Shown here piece after piece: positions 1 through 5,013 of a stretch of 5,013 nucleotides of DNA. This DNA comes from Melioribacteraceae bacterium. GTDB lineage: Bacteria; Bacteroidota; Ignavibacteria; Ignavibacteriales; Melioribacteraceae. Both the position numbers and the translations under genes were made by a program. The notes beneath the pieces are model-generated. The model had not been told where the DNA came from and did no database searches. It saw only the letters and a program-made list of their open reading frames with translations. How positions within the stretch are numbered: the stretch's first letter is position 1; each line of letters opens with the position of its first letter. The stretch covers positions 1 to 5,013 of the forward strand of contig WGAL01000415.1 of NCBI GenBank assembly GCA_015494845.1, given 5' to 3'.

Positions 1-27
1 ATGGTATCCTCACGTTATTCAAAGTAA
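1..27 (-). other. Start of the next cassette
   Basis: On the minus strand the sequence after the exchange point reads TTACTTTGAATAACGTGAGG and then ATACCAT. GAGG close to a possible ATG spanning the window edge hints at a gene start, as in the large cassette, but only the CAT-side two bases are inside the window. If this is a cassette, its own attC, further left, should begin with CAAAGTAAC. Confidence 0.35.
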
Positions 28-209
28 CGGCGTCGCTTTTCACCCGTCCGCTTTTGCAATGCTTTAAGAGACGAATTGCCAACGCCTTTTATTGAAAAAT
101 TATTTTACTAACTTGAACAACTTTATAAAAACTACAACCTTGTTACTTACCCAACTTGAAAAACACGCCTCGCGTAAAAGCGGTCGGGTGGAAAAGCGGG
201 TTATATGGC
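20..209 (-). repeat. Long attC-like site ending cassette C
   Basis: On the minus strand it starts with GCCATATAAC and ends with GTTACTTTG. The arms are CGCTTTTCCACCCG-A-CCGCTTTT (198-176) and AAAAGCGG-A-CGGGTGAAAAGCG (51-34 region), pairing over about 21 bp with one mismatch. One extra base (the doubled C of TTCCACCC) lies in the upstream arm. That asymmetry gives the same polarity as the 4509-4595 site. The spacer between arms is about 120 nt, contains no credible ORF, and makes the site about 190 bp, longer than most attC sites. The first core site GTTATATG partner lies in the collapsed attC at 774-781. Confidence 0.8.
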
Positions 210-281
210 GAATGTTTTTTTTCAATTCTTTTGTAAATTATTTATTGATTAAAAAATGAATTGTCAGTTTATGTAGATTAG

Positions 282-623
282 CTACATACAAGAGAGACAA
301 GCCAATAGCTTTACTTTTATTGTTTCATTACTTTTAACCATAACTAGTTTATGATAATAATAACCGGCAGGTCCCGGACCCGGAAGATATGCATTGACAT
401 AATAATCACCTGGTTCAACTTCAAATTTACATATTCCATTTGCATCTGTGTATTTAACCAAGCTATCAGAAGTGACTATAATTTTTTCATTTGGAACTAG
501 AGAGTTGTTTTCATCAACTACCGAAACATAAATTATTCCGGTTTTAACTTTAGTTGGTTCATCATCACAAAATGAAATTAAAATAATTAGGAGAAAAAAT
601 AATAAATAACTAAAATATTTCAT
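282..623 (-). CDS. Putative lipoprotein with a small carboxypeptidase-regulatory-like beta domain
   Basis: The predicted product is 113 residues. Residues 1-18 are a hydrophobic leader (MKYFSYLLFFLLIILISF) followed by Cys19-Asp-Asp. This resembles a lipobox with an acidic +2/+3 region as in Bacteroidota lipoproteins, although Phe at -1 is atypical. Residues about 28-106 look like one beta-sandwich domain of the carboxypeptidase-regulatory/transthyretin-like type: GIIYVSVVDENN, then a turn TDANGICKFEVEPGDYYV and a closing strand ETIKVKL. Such domains commonly occur as extracytoplasmic modules of Bacteroidota surface proteins, but here it stands alone. A CLSC motif lies at the extreme C-terminus (109-112). 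The stop is TAG (284-282), overlapped by a weak 6-bp inverted repeat (271-287). Envelope location is likely; specific function is unknown. It is the only gene of its cassette. Confidence 0.85.
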   Translation of the reverse strand: MKYFSYLLFFLLIILISFCDDEPTKVKTGIIYVSVVDENNSLVPNEKIIVTSDSLVKYTDANGICKFEVEPGDYYVNAYLPGPGPAGYYYHKLVMVKSNETIKVKLLACLSCM

Positions 624-771
624 TTTTTGACCTCATTTATTGGTTAAAAACACTTCTTATTTGCTGACAAATATTGGAAAAACATTGGCAAGCATCTACA
701 TTACTATTAACAAAATAATATTACAATTTGCCAATAAATTATTTTATAAAAATATCTAATTGCTATTCTTA
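624..771 (-). promoter_or_regulatory. AT-rich leader of the lipoprotein gene, likely containing its promoter
   Basis: No gene is seen here. GAGG (634-631) lies 7 nt before the ATG at 623-621 and is a fair ribosome binding site. The stretch is very AT-rich on both strands. On the minus strand AATATTTG misses the Bacteroidota -7 box TAnnTTTG by one base, and TTGGCA-N18-TTAATA is a loose sigma-70-like pair; neither is convincing. The terminator-like hairpin upstream (815-836) makes an internal promoter more likely for this cassette than for the large one. Confidence 0.3.
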
Positions 772-796
772 GCCATATAACGGCGTAGTTAGGCTT
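772..796 (-). repeat. Collapsed attC site between cassettes B and C
   Basis: Minus-strand sequence AAGCCTAAC-TACGCC-GTTATATGGC has both outer core sites (GCCTAAC and GTTATAT) but only about 6 nt between them instead of inverted arms and a spacer. Each core site pairs with the correct partner elsewhere: AAGCCTAAC with GTTAGGCTT at the start of cassette B (4516-4508), and GTTATATGGC with GCCATATAAC of the next attC (about 200-209). The segment ACGCCGTTA also occurs at the 3' end of the attC at 20-209. The simplest reading is an attC that has lost its palindromic middle. Without the arms it should fold and recombine poorly. Confidence 0.62.
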
Positions 797-814
797 TCAA
801 AATTTAAAATTTAT

Positions 815-836
815 GGGGCAAACTTATGCTTGCCCC
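815..836 (-). terminator. Terminator-like hairpin after the interrupted T9SS gene
   Basis: On the minus strand, GGGGCAA and TTGCCCC form a perfect 7-bp stem with an 8-nt loop, followed by ATAAATTTTAAATTTT. It lies 14 nt beyond the TAA at 852-850 and about 20 nt before the attC core. This is a good rho-independent-type terminator, with an interrupted rather than pure T tract. It would limit transcription into the next cassette. Confidence 0.68.
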
Positions 837-849
837 TAAAATTAAAATA

Positions 850-2538
850 TTACTTAGTCAGTATCATCTTTCGAACCGAATTAAACTCACCGCTTTGTAA
901 CCGATAAAAATATAAACCGCTTGGTAAATTGTTTGCATTAAATTTTACAGAATATTTACCGCTTGTTTGTCTTTCGTTTACAAGAACCGCGACTTCTTGT
1001 CCCAATGAATTATACACCGCCAAATTAACAAAACTTTCTTTCGGCAATTGGTAACTTATTGTCGTGCTTGGATTAAACGGGTTCGGGTAATTTGAAAATA
1101 ACGCATACTCGGTTATTTGTTCTTCGCCTTGTGTCGTCGGTTTTTGTAATCCGTAAAATGTAAATTGCACGTAGTTCGTGTAATCGGACAAGTGATTGTG
1201 TTTATCTTTTGCGCGAATCTTATATCTTACCCATCCATTTACGCTTCCCCCGCCAAGCCAAATATCGTTATCTGTAAAACTTGTCGAAGTAGTTGTTGCA
1301 AGCAGCTCCCAATCATCCCAAAAGAATTGATTAACCAGTCGCATTTGACGCCAAACTTCATAATATTGAATATCCGGCTCTTTATTCGATTCCCAAGTTA
1401 ATTTCGGCTTATTGTTGTAGTTCTGTCCGGCAAAAGATTGGGGAGTAATGGGATTTGCGTCATATTGACGATATTCCAAATAAGTTGTTCCCTTCATTAC
1501 AACATATATATCATTTCCGGCGGAGGAAGGAGCAAATAATTTAGACGAACTTGACGACGATATATAACCGCCAAAACTCCACTCGTTGCCGTCAAATTTT
1601 TCATAGGCGATTCAGCTTAAATCATAAAAAACGAACAATTCGTCATTTTCCAACTCCACTGCTTTTGCCGGTTGAGTCGGTTCATAATATGAACTTGTAA
1701 ACATTTCATAATTGCCCCAAGTCGAACCATCTAAATCTCTACTCATTATCCATAATTGAGAATGTATTGGCGAATCGGCGATGTAAGGAATTGAATACAA
1801 TTTTGAGTCGGTAGCGAATATCGATTCAATTCTTGATTCATTTCCCATTATGCTTGGGATTGATTCCGTTGCAAGCCAAGTGTCGGTATCAAGATTTTTA
1901 GCGCGGTTTTTAGGGCCTCCTTCGTTTAAATAAATTTTGCTATTCCAACTCGTGTTATAACCGACATATATCTTATTCCCCGACGCCGTTATGGAAGGAA
2001 AACTGCCGACTTCGCTTGGCGTATAATCTGTTACGTTTTTAAATTTACCTATATTGTTTTGATAATCATACCTTTTGTAAAACACTTCGTGATTGTGCGT
2101 CGAAGAATTATATGTCGTCCAAACTATATGGGTCTCATCATAATGACGCACGACATCTACGCCGTGTAAAGTTTGGTTTGCTCCGATTGAAATACCGGTT
2201 AACGTAGTCCAACTTACGCCTGCGTTTGTTGAGTATTTTGTTTTAATGTAATTACCTTCTTGGTATGTAGCATAAACCTTCCCTCCGTCCGCATCGCCGA
2301 CAATATTGGGGAAATCGCCATTTGAAGAAAGTAAGGCGCTTCTTATTACCGAGCCGGAACTATTAAGCAGATAATACTTTATTTTATTTGACGTTGTTTT
2401 TACCAATAAGTGAACGCCGTCTTTATCGGTAAAGCTTTCGATTTTATCGGCGTCGCTTATTGAAGTCGTTACTATCGAATTCCAACTTTGAGCGCTTAAT
2501 GAAATTGAAAACATAAGAAAGATTATGAACTTTTTCAT
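850..2538 (-). pseudogene. Secreted beta-propeller/Fn3 protein with T9SS sorting domain, split by an in-frame TGA
   Basis: One reading frame of 562 codons is broken by a single TGA at codon 309 (1614-1612). The first part (308 residues) begins with signal peptide MKKFIIFLMFSISLSAQ and continues as a sialidase/BNR-like propeller with a degenerate Asp box STNAGVSW at 103-110. After the TGA the frame continues as sensible protein (IAYEKFDGNEWSFGG), although the next ATG is only at 1497 and has no ribosome binding site. From there come an Fn3-like domain (about codons 363-463: PKLTWES, YYEVWR, YKIRAKD) and a T9SS type A sorting domain (about 480-562: NYPNPFNP, LPSGLYFYRL, ending MILTK). The upstream product would lack its secretion tail and the downstream part lacks a signal peptide, so neither alone should reach the surface. 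Read-through, sequencing error or a recent nonsense mutation all fit. No catalytic residues can be assigned. Confidence 0.85.
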
Positions 2539-2649
2539 ATTTTTACCTCCTAAATTAAATTAGATAATTTGGAGTTTCGGCTTAATAGCGGATGAAACCC
2601 CGCGTAATTGTAGCGTGTTTTTCTTGGTATGAAGATATCTTACAATGTC
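2539..2649 (-). promoter_or_regulatory. Leader of the interrupted T9SS gene, with strong RBS; promoter uncertain
   Basis: AGGAGGT (2551-2545) lies 6 nt upstream of the ATG at 2538-2536 and is the strongest ribosome binding site in the window. The leader is AT-rich with one GC-rich patch that can form a weak GCGG/CCGC hairpin at about 2590-2605. A TACAAT hexamer on the minus strand could be a -10 element, but I see no good -35, and no clear Bacteroidota TTTG/TAnnTTTG pair. Transcription from its own promoter is therefore possible but unsupported. Confidence 0.4.
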
Positions 2650-2687
2650 GGTGGTTTTGTCCGCTTTTTTTAACGAACAAAACCACC
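2650..2687 (-). terminator. Strong intergenic hairpin, candidate terminator after the FG-GAP/VCBS gene
   Basis: GGTGGTTTTGT (2650-2660) and ACAAAACCACC (2677-2687) form a perfect 11-bp stem. Two more CG pairs lie inside it after a single mismatch, around a loop of about 10 nt rich in A on the minus strand. On the minus strand the hairpin is not followed by a T-run, so it may be an mRNA 3'-end stabiliser or an attenuator rather than a classical intrinsic terminator. The plus-strand side is followed by TTTAATAAAATTT, but no plus-strand gene reads into it. Confidence 0.55.
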
Positions 2688-2688
2688 T

Positions 2689-2712
2689 TTAATAAAATTT
2701 ATAGCATGGCAT
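2689..2712 (-). CDS. Possible 7-codon mini-ORF (leader peptide or remnant of a lost gene)
   Basis: Directly after the TAA of the preceding gene (2728-2726) comes AAGGAG (2725-2720), then 7 nt, then an ATG at 2712-2710. The reading gives MPCYKFY and stops with TAA at 2691-2689, 1 nt before the hairpin at 2687-2650. Signal quality matches the real starts in this window, but the ORF is too short to be a conventional gene. It may be a coupled leader peptide, the intact start of a gene deleted further down, or chance. There is no homology evidence. Confidence 0.22.
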   Translation of the reverse strand: MPCYKFY

Positions 2713-2725
2713 AATCAAGCTCCTT

Positions 2726-4486
2726 TTATTTTATTAATAAAGCTTTTATTGTTTTTTCGAACATCCCAAAATTTGTTTTTGCCGATAATTTTATAAAATA
2801 TACCCCGCTCGGAAGCCCCCGTCCGTCAAAATCCTCCTCGTATGTTCCCTTCCTTTGTTTTTCGTTTACCAGTTCACAAACTTTCTCTCCAAGTATGTTG
2901 AATGCAGATAACTTCACAAAACTTTCACTTGGAATTTCATATCTTATTCTTGTCGTCGGATTGAAAGGATTCGGATAATTCTGGCGCAAGTTAAAGTCTG
3001 ATTCCGGCGTATGATTCTCATCCGCAGAGACCAACTCTGTCGGTTTATATACGTATGACTCAACTTTCCCAAAACCTTCTTCGGGACGCGTAGAGGATTT
3101 ACCGTTAATAATAATTTCCTCATATCCGTCATGGTCAAGGTCGTACATTCTTGCGCCATAGATTAATCCCCAATCCTCGTCGTTCGCTTTCGGATTACGC
3201 CAATGGTAGTATAATTCATACGACGGATTATTCGGACTTCCGGTAAACTTAAATATCAGTATGTTTTGATCAACGCACATAAATATTTCTTCTTTCCCGT
3301 CCTTATCTATGTCTATCGGAAACATATTGCCCGCATACCATGAAAACAAATTGTATATATCTATCCTATGAACCGGCTCGTATTGATTGTCTCCGGTTGC
3401 CTCGTAGCACGTAAACCGCGTTATCCCTTGCCCGTTATAAAAGGCGTCGCCACCTATCCAAAACTCATTCTTGCCGTTATCATCTATATCTTGAGTGCTA
3501 AAATGCAAATACACATTGTACGTCCCCACGTCTTCCTCGTGATAAACCAACTCGTATTGGCTTTCTTCGGGTTGATATTCAAAGACAAACAATCCGCCGT
3601 TCATTCCGCCGAATACCAATTCCGGATAACCGTCTCCGTCTATATCTTCCGTCGAGAATCCCTCCCCGTAATACTCTATCGCCCCGTCTAAGGCGTATTC
3701 ATATACTAATTCCATATTATTTATTGCGGAGTTATACTGTGAAATTTGAACATACGGTTGAATGAAATAAATTTGCTCCACAACCCCGTCTTTGTTAAAA
3801 TCCCCGTAGCGATGATTATTGGTCTGATTATGCTCAATGTGTTGAAAATCCAATATTGTCGGCAAATCGTTTTCCGTTTCGTTTTTATAATAATTGCTAG
3901 CCTGAGTATAGACGGAATCTGTCAAACCAATATTAATATAACATATTTGTTTTCTACCATTTCCGTTTATATCATGGACGCCTCCGCAATATCCGCCTAC
4001 CCCTTCCCTCTCAAATGTATATACCGAATCGAAAGTTTCAAGCGAAGGATTAAATTCAAATATCACAAAGTCATTCGCTATCTCTCGACCGTAATACACT
4101 TCGAAAATATGACCGTAGATTTCGGCGTTGCCGTTGTTATTTATATCTTCAATCGGAGACGGCTGAAAACTTTGTCCCGAAATATCGGTGTCGAACCAGA
4201 ACCGATACATTAGATTGTATAGCGAATCGTTTATGTTTGTTATATCTATTTTTGTCGTATCGACGCCTCCCTTTTTTATTTGAGTAATCTCCCCGATGTT
4301 TTTATATCTTATCAAGCCGCTGCGTTTATCCGTAATTTTAACAACATCTTTCACGGAAGACATTTTTTCTATTTTCAGCCAATTGTCTTTTCCGATATTT
4401 TCTAACGATAGGATATTATTTTGCGCAATTGAATTAGTAAATATCATTATATGAAATATTGTTAATAATATTATAACTCTCGTCAT
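2726..4486 (-). CDS. Secreted seven-repeat FG-GAP/VCBS propeller protein with T9SS type A sorting domain
   Basis: The predicted product is 586 residues, exported and probably attached to the cell surface or released. Residues 1-22 form a Sec signal peptide (MTRVIILLTIFHIMIF, then TNSIAQ). Seven calcium-loop motifs follow at regular steps of about 52-59 residues: DINNNGN (114), DINGNGR (172), DFNKDGV (229), DIDGDGY (281), DIDDNGK (333), DIDKDGK (392) and DLDHDGY (449). Most are followed by an E-plus-hydrophobic strand, as in FG-GAP/VCBS repeats, so a seven-bladed calcium-binding propeller is likely. A T9SS type A sorting domain runs from about residue 499 to the end: NLRQNYPNPFNP, then GLPSGVYFIKL, ending in KALLIK. 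In known systems this tail directs outer-membrane passage and is cleaved. No catalytic domain is seen; adhesion or ligand binding is an inference. The gene stands first in the large cassette, with TAA as its stop. Confidence 0.93.
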   Translation of the reverse strand: MTRVIILLTIFHIMIFTNSIAQNNILSLENIGKDNWLKIEKMSSVKDVVKITDKRSGLIRYKNIGEITQIKKGGVDTTKIDITNINDSLYNLMYRFWFDTDISGQSFQPSPIEDINNNGNAEIYGHIFEVYYGREIANDFVIFEFNPSLETFDSVYTFEREGVGGYCGGVHDINGNGRKQICYINIGLTDSVYTQASNYYKNETENDLPTILDFQHIEHNQTNNHRYGDFNKDGVVEQIYFIQPYVQISQYNSAINNMELVYEYALDGAIEYYGEGFSTEDIDGDGYPELVFGGMNGGLFVFEYQPEESQYELVYHEEDVGTYNVYLHFSTQDIDDNGKNEFWIGGDAFYNGQGITRFTCYEATGDNQYEPVHRIDIYNLFSWYAGNMFPIDIDKDGKEEIFMCVDQNILIFKFTGSPNNPSYELYYHWRNPKANDEDWGLIYGARMYDLDHDGYEEIIINGKSSTRPEEGFGKVESYVYKPTELVSADENHTPESDFNLRQNYPNPFNPTTRIRYEIPSESFVKLSAFNILGEKVCELVNEKQRKGTYEEDFDGRGLPSGVYFIKLSAKTNFGMFEKTIKALLIK

Positions 4487-4492
4487 TTCAAA

Positions 4493-4498
4493 CTCCTT
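4493..4498 (-). promoter_or_regulatory. Ribosome binding site fixing the start of the FG-GAP/VCBS gene
   Basis: AAGGAG on the minus strand sits 6 nt before the ATG at 4486-4484. It decides the start: a longer in-frame reading from a GTG at 4528 would begin inside the attC site and place 14 non-signal residues before a good signal peptide. The site lies only 18-23 nt inside the cassette, leaving no space for a promoter between the cassette boundary and the gene. Confidence 0.85.
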
Positions 4499-4508
4499 GA
4501 TTTTTGTA

Positions 4509-4595
4509 AGCCTAACGTCCAGGGTCACTTGCCGCTATGGAGCAAGGCCGAAGGCCGCAGCGGAATGGCGGTCAAGTGCACCCGTTTGTTAGGAC
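4509..4595 (-). repeat. attC recombination site of the first (partial) cassette
   Basis: Read on the minus strand, this begins with core site GTCCTAAC and ends with GTTAGGC, matching the integron consensus RYYYAAC...GTTRRRY. Between them are inverted arms GGGTGCACTTGACCGC (4583-4568) and GCGGCAAGTGACCC (4535-4522). They pair fully except for two extra bases (G and A) in the first arm. Extrahelical bases in the upstream arm are the hallmark that sets attC polarity, so the array reads on the minus strand, with the genes. The central spacer holds a small GGCC-GAA-GGCC hairpin (4546-4556). Total length of about 87 bp is within the usual attC range. The predicted exchange point is between 4516 and 4515. 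The site also forms the upstream edge of the leader of the following gene. Confidence 0.87.
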
Positions 4596-5013
4596 ATTTC
4601 TTTTCTTTCATTGAGTTGATTTAGCCATCTTATAAGCAGCATCTCTATTAAAGAACGGGCTTCAGACAACTGCATTGGTTTATTTGGGGCAGCTGTGGTC
4701 TCTCTTCCATGCCGCGCCTCATCACCAATTGCAGTTGGGCTATTGGCAGTATGTTTGAATCGTTTTATGGATGATTTTGTAGCCCAGCCTTTTTTCACAA
4801 TTTTATCCAATCCCCCAACTGAATCTTCGATAATTTCATAGAGTTTGTATAGTCCGGCCCAAGTATGCCGTTCTTTGCCATAAATTCTTAATGCCCGTTT
4901 TGCAGACTTGTTAGACAAGCCAATAACAAGCCAATCAGGAACACTATCTGCTGGATGTACTTCTTCTATTATTTTTCCTTTAGAATCTTTTATTACTATA
5001 CTAACACTATCTC
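4516..5013 (-). mobile_element. Integron gene cassette A, 5' part missing
   Basis: This is the visible 3' part of a cassette carrying the unrecognised protein ending at 4589 and its attC. Its first attC core site GTCCTAAC predicts that the cassette begins, outside the window, with GTTAGGAC after the exchange point. That prediction can be tested in flanking sequence. Confidence 0.7.
4589..5013 (-). CDS. Cassette-encoded protein of unknown function, 5' end outside the window
   Basis: The minus-strand frame stays open to the right edge, giving at least 140 residues. A TTG at 4918 could serve as a start, but no convincing reason favours it: the 31 codons upstream read as good protein (DSVSIVIKDSKGK, then EEVHPADSVPDW), so the true start is probably beyond 5013. 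There is no signal peptide or membrane segment in the visible part, so it is probably cytoplasmic. The C-terminal half looks alpha-helical and has a pattern I associate with widespread hypothetical proteins: LYKLYEIIEDSVGG, KKGWATKS, then GDEARHG, NKPMQLSEA and a final helix with LLIRWL. An HEPN-like or similar all-helical fold is possible but unproven. The TAA stop (4591-4589) lies within the first core site of the downstream attC, which is typical of compact integron cassettes. I do not assign a function. Confidence 0.72.
   Translation of the reverse strand, partial: DSVSIVIKDSKGKIIEEVHPADSVPDWLVIGLSNKSAKRALRIYGKERHTWAGLYKLYEIIEDSVGGLDKIVKKGWATKSSIKRFKHTANSPTAIGDEARHGRETTAAPNKPMQLSEARSLIEMLLIRWLNQLNERKEMS

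Larger units (their letters stand above)
28..780 (-). mobile_element. Integron gene cassette C (about 750 bp) with a lipoprotein gene
   Basis: This runs from the exchange point in the collapsed attC (minus-strand start TTATATGGC) to the exchange point in the long attC near position 28. The cassette start GTTATATGGC is the reverse complement of GCCATATAAC, the first core site of its own attC. It holds one gene in the same orientation as the attC, with about 150 nt before the gene and about 70 nt between stop codon and attC. The length is normal for a cassette. Confidence 0.75.
781..4515 (-). mobile_element. Large integron gene cassette B (about 3.7 kb) carrying two T9SS cargo genes
   Basis: The cassette runs from the exchange point in the 4509-4595 attC to the exchange point in the short attC at 772-796. 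Its start, GTTAGGCTT, is the exact reverse complement of AAGCCTAAC, the first core site of its own attC, as expected if both ends were once joined in a circular cassette. At 3,735 bp it is several times longer than a typical cassette, which usually holds one gene in roughly 0.5-1 kb. It contains a secreted FG-GAP/VCBS repeat protein gene and an interrupted secreted propeller/Fn3 gene. Two ancestral cassettes may have fused through loss of an internal attC. The intergenic hairpin at 2650-2687 has no core sites that would support this directly. Confidence 0.72.

Noticed and set aside
12..29. Inverted repeat CGTTA...TAACG as an additional tiny attC
   Set aside because: It is only 5 bp per arm and the 7-nt gap would leave no cassette content; part of it is simply the attC core at 21-28.
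271..287. ATGTAG/CTACAT hairpin as terminator of the lipoprotein gene
   Set aside because: It has a 6-bp AT-rich stem overlapping the stop codon and no T-run after it on the minus strand; too weak to call.
1165..1401. Plus-strand ORF of 78 codons
   Set aside because: It is antisense to the Fn3-like and linker region of the T9SS gene, has no plausible protein features, and no RBS is evident.
850..1497. Independent 215-residue gene starting at 1497
   Set aside because: There is no RBS at that ATG, no signal peptide, and the frame continues upstream unbroken to the TGA at 1612-1614 of the same gene.
1570..1614. Selenocysteine at the TGA
   Set aside because: I see no convincing SECIS-type hairpin just downstream, and a structural propeller/Fn3 protein gives no reason for selenocysteine.
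2650..2687. Internal degenerate attC marking a cassette fusion point
   Set aside because: The arms pair perfectly without extra bases, and no RYYYAAC and GTTRRRY pair flanks them with matching partners elsewhere; a terminator or mRNA-end hairpin fits better.
3368..4213. Plus-strand ORFs of 107 and 155 codons, and a minus-strand 71-codon ORF at 2944-3159
   Set aside because: All are shadows of the FG-GAP/VCBS gene, whose repeat motifs and sorting domain prove the true frame.
4487..4528. Longer start (GTG at 4528) for the FG-GAP/VCBS protein
   Set aside because: It starts inside the attC site, lacks an RBS, and adds a charged stretch before an otherwise standard signal peptide.

Overview
The window reads almost entirely on the minus strand and looks like part of an integron-type gene-cassette array from a member of the Bacteroidota/Chlorobiota group, most plausibly an Ignavibacteria-like bacterium. 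The taxonomic hint is the pair of C-terminal type IX secretion (T9SS, type A) sorting domains with the NYPNPFNP opening motif, which is very common in Ignavibacteria and relatives. The AT-rich sequence and a Bacteroidota-style lipoprotein leader (Cys-Asp-Asp) agree. This placement is inference; no marker gene is present.

Layout in reading order, right to left on the minus strand. (1) The 3' part of a cassette encoding an unrecognised protein, open at the right edge (5013-4589). Its stop codon lies inside the first core site of an attC-like site (4509-4595). (2) A very large cassette of about 3.7 kb (4515-781). It carries a 586-residue secreted seven-repeat FG-GAP/VCBS protein with a T9SS tail (4486-2726), an 11-bp-stem hairpin, and a second T9SS cargo gene (2538-850; beta-propeller, Fn3-like domain, sorting tail) interrupted by one in-frame TGA at 1614-1612. 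A terminator-like hairpin and a collapsed attC (772-796) follow. (3) A cassette of about 750 bp (780-28) with a 113-residue putative lipoprotein gene (623-282), ending in a long attC-like site (about 20-209). (4) The first 27 bp of a further cassette.

The array call rests on a property specific to integron cassettes: the first core site of each attC is complementary to the sequence at the start of the same cassette. This holds for both complete cassettes (AAGCCTAAC with GTTAGGCTT; GCCATATAAC with GTTATATGGC). The extra unpaired bases in the attC arms fall on the side expected if the array runs in the same direction as the genes. No integrase gene is visible, so a full integron cannot be told from an integrase-less cassette cluster.

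Functionally, the large cassette looks like a portable package of exported surface proteins. Its first gene has a strong ribosome binding site 23-30 nt after the cassette boundary and no room for its own promoter, so it should depend on transcription entering from upstream. The lipoprotein cassette has about 150 nt of AT-rich leader that could hold its own promoter.
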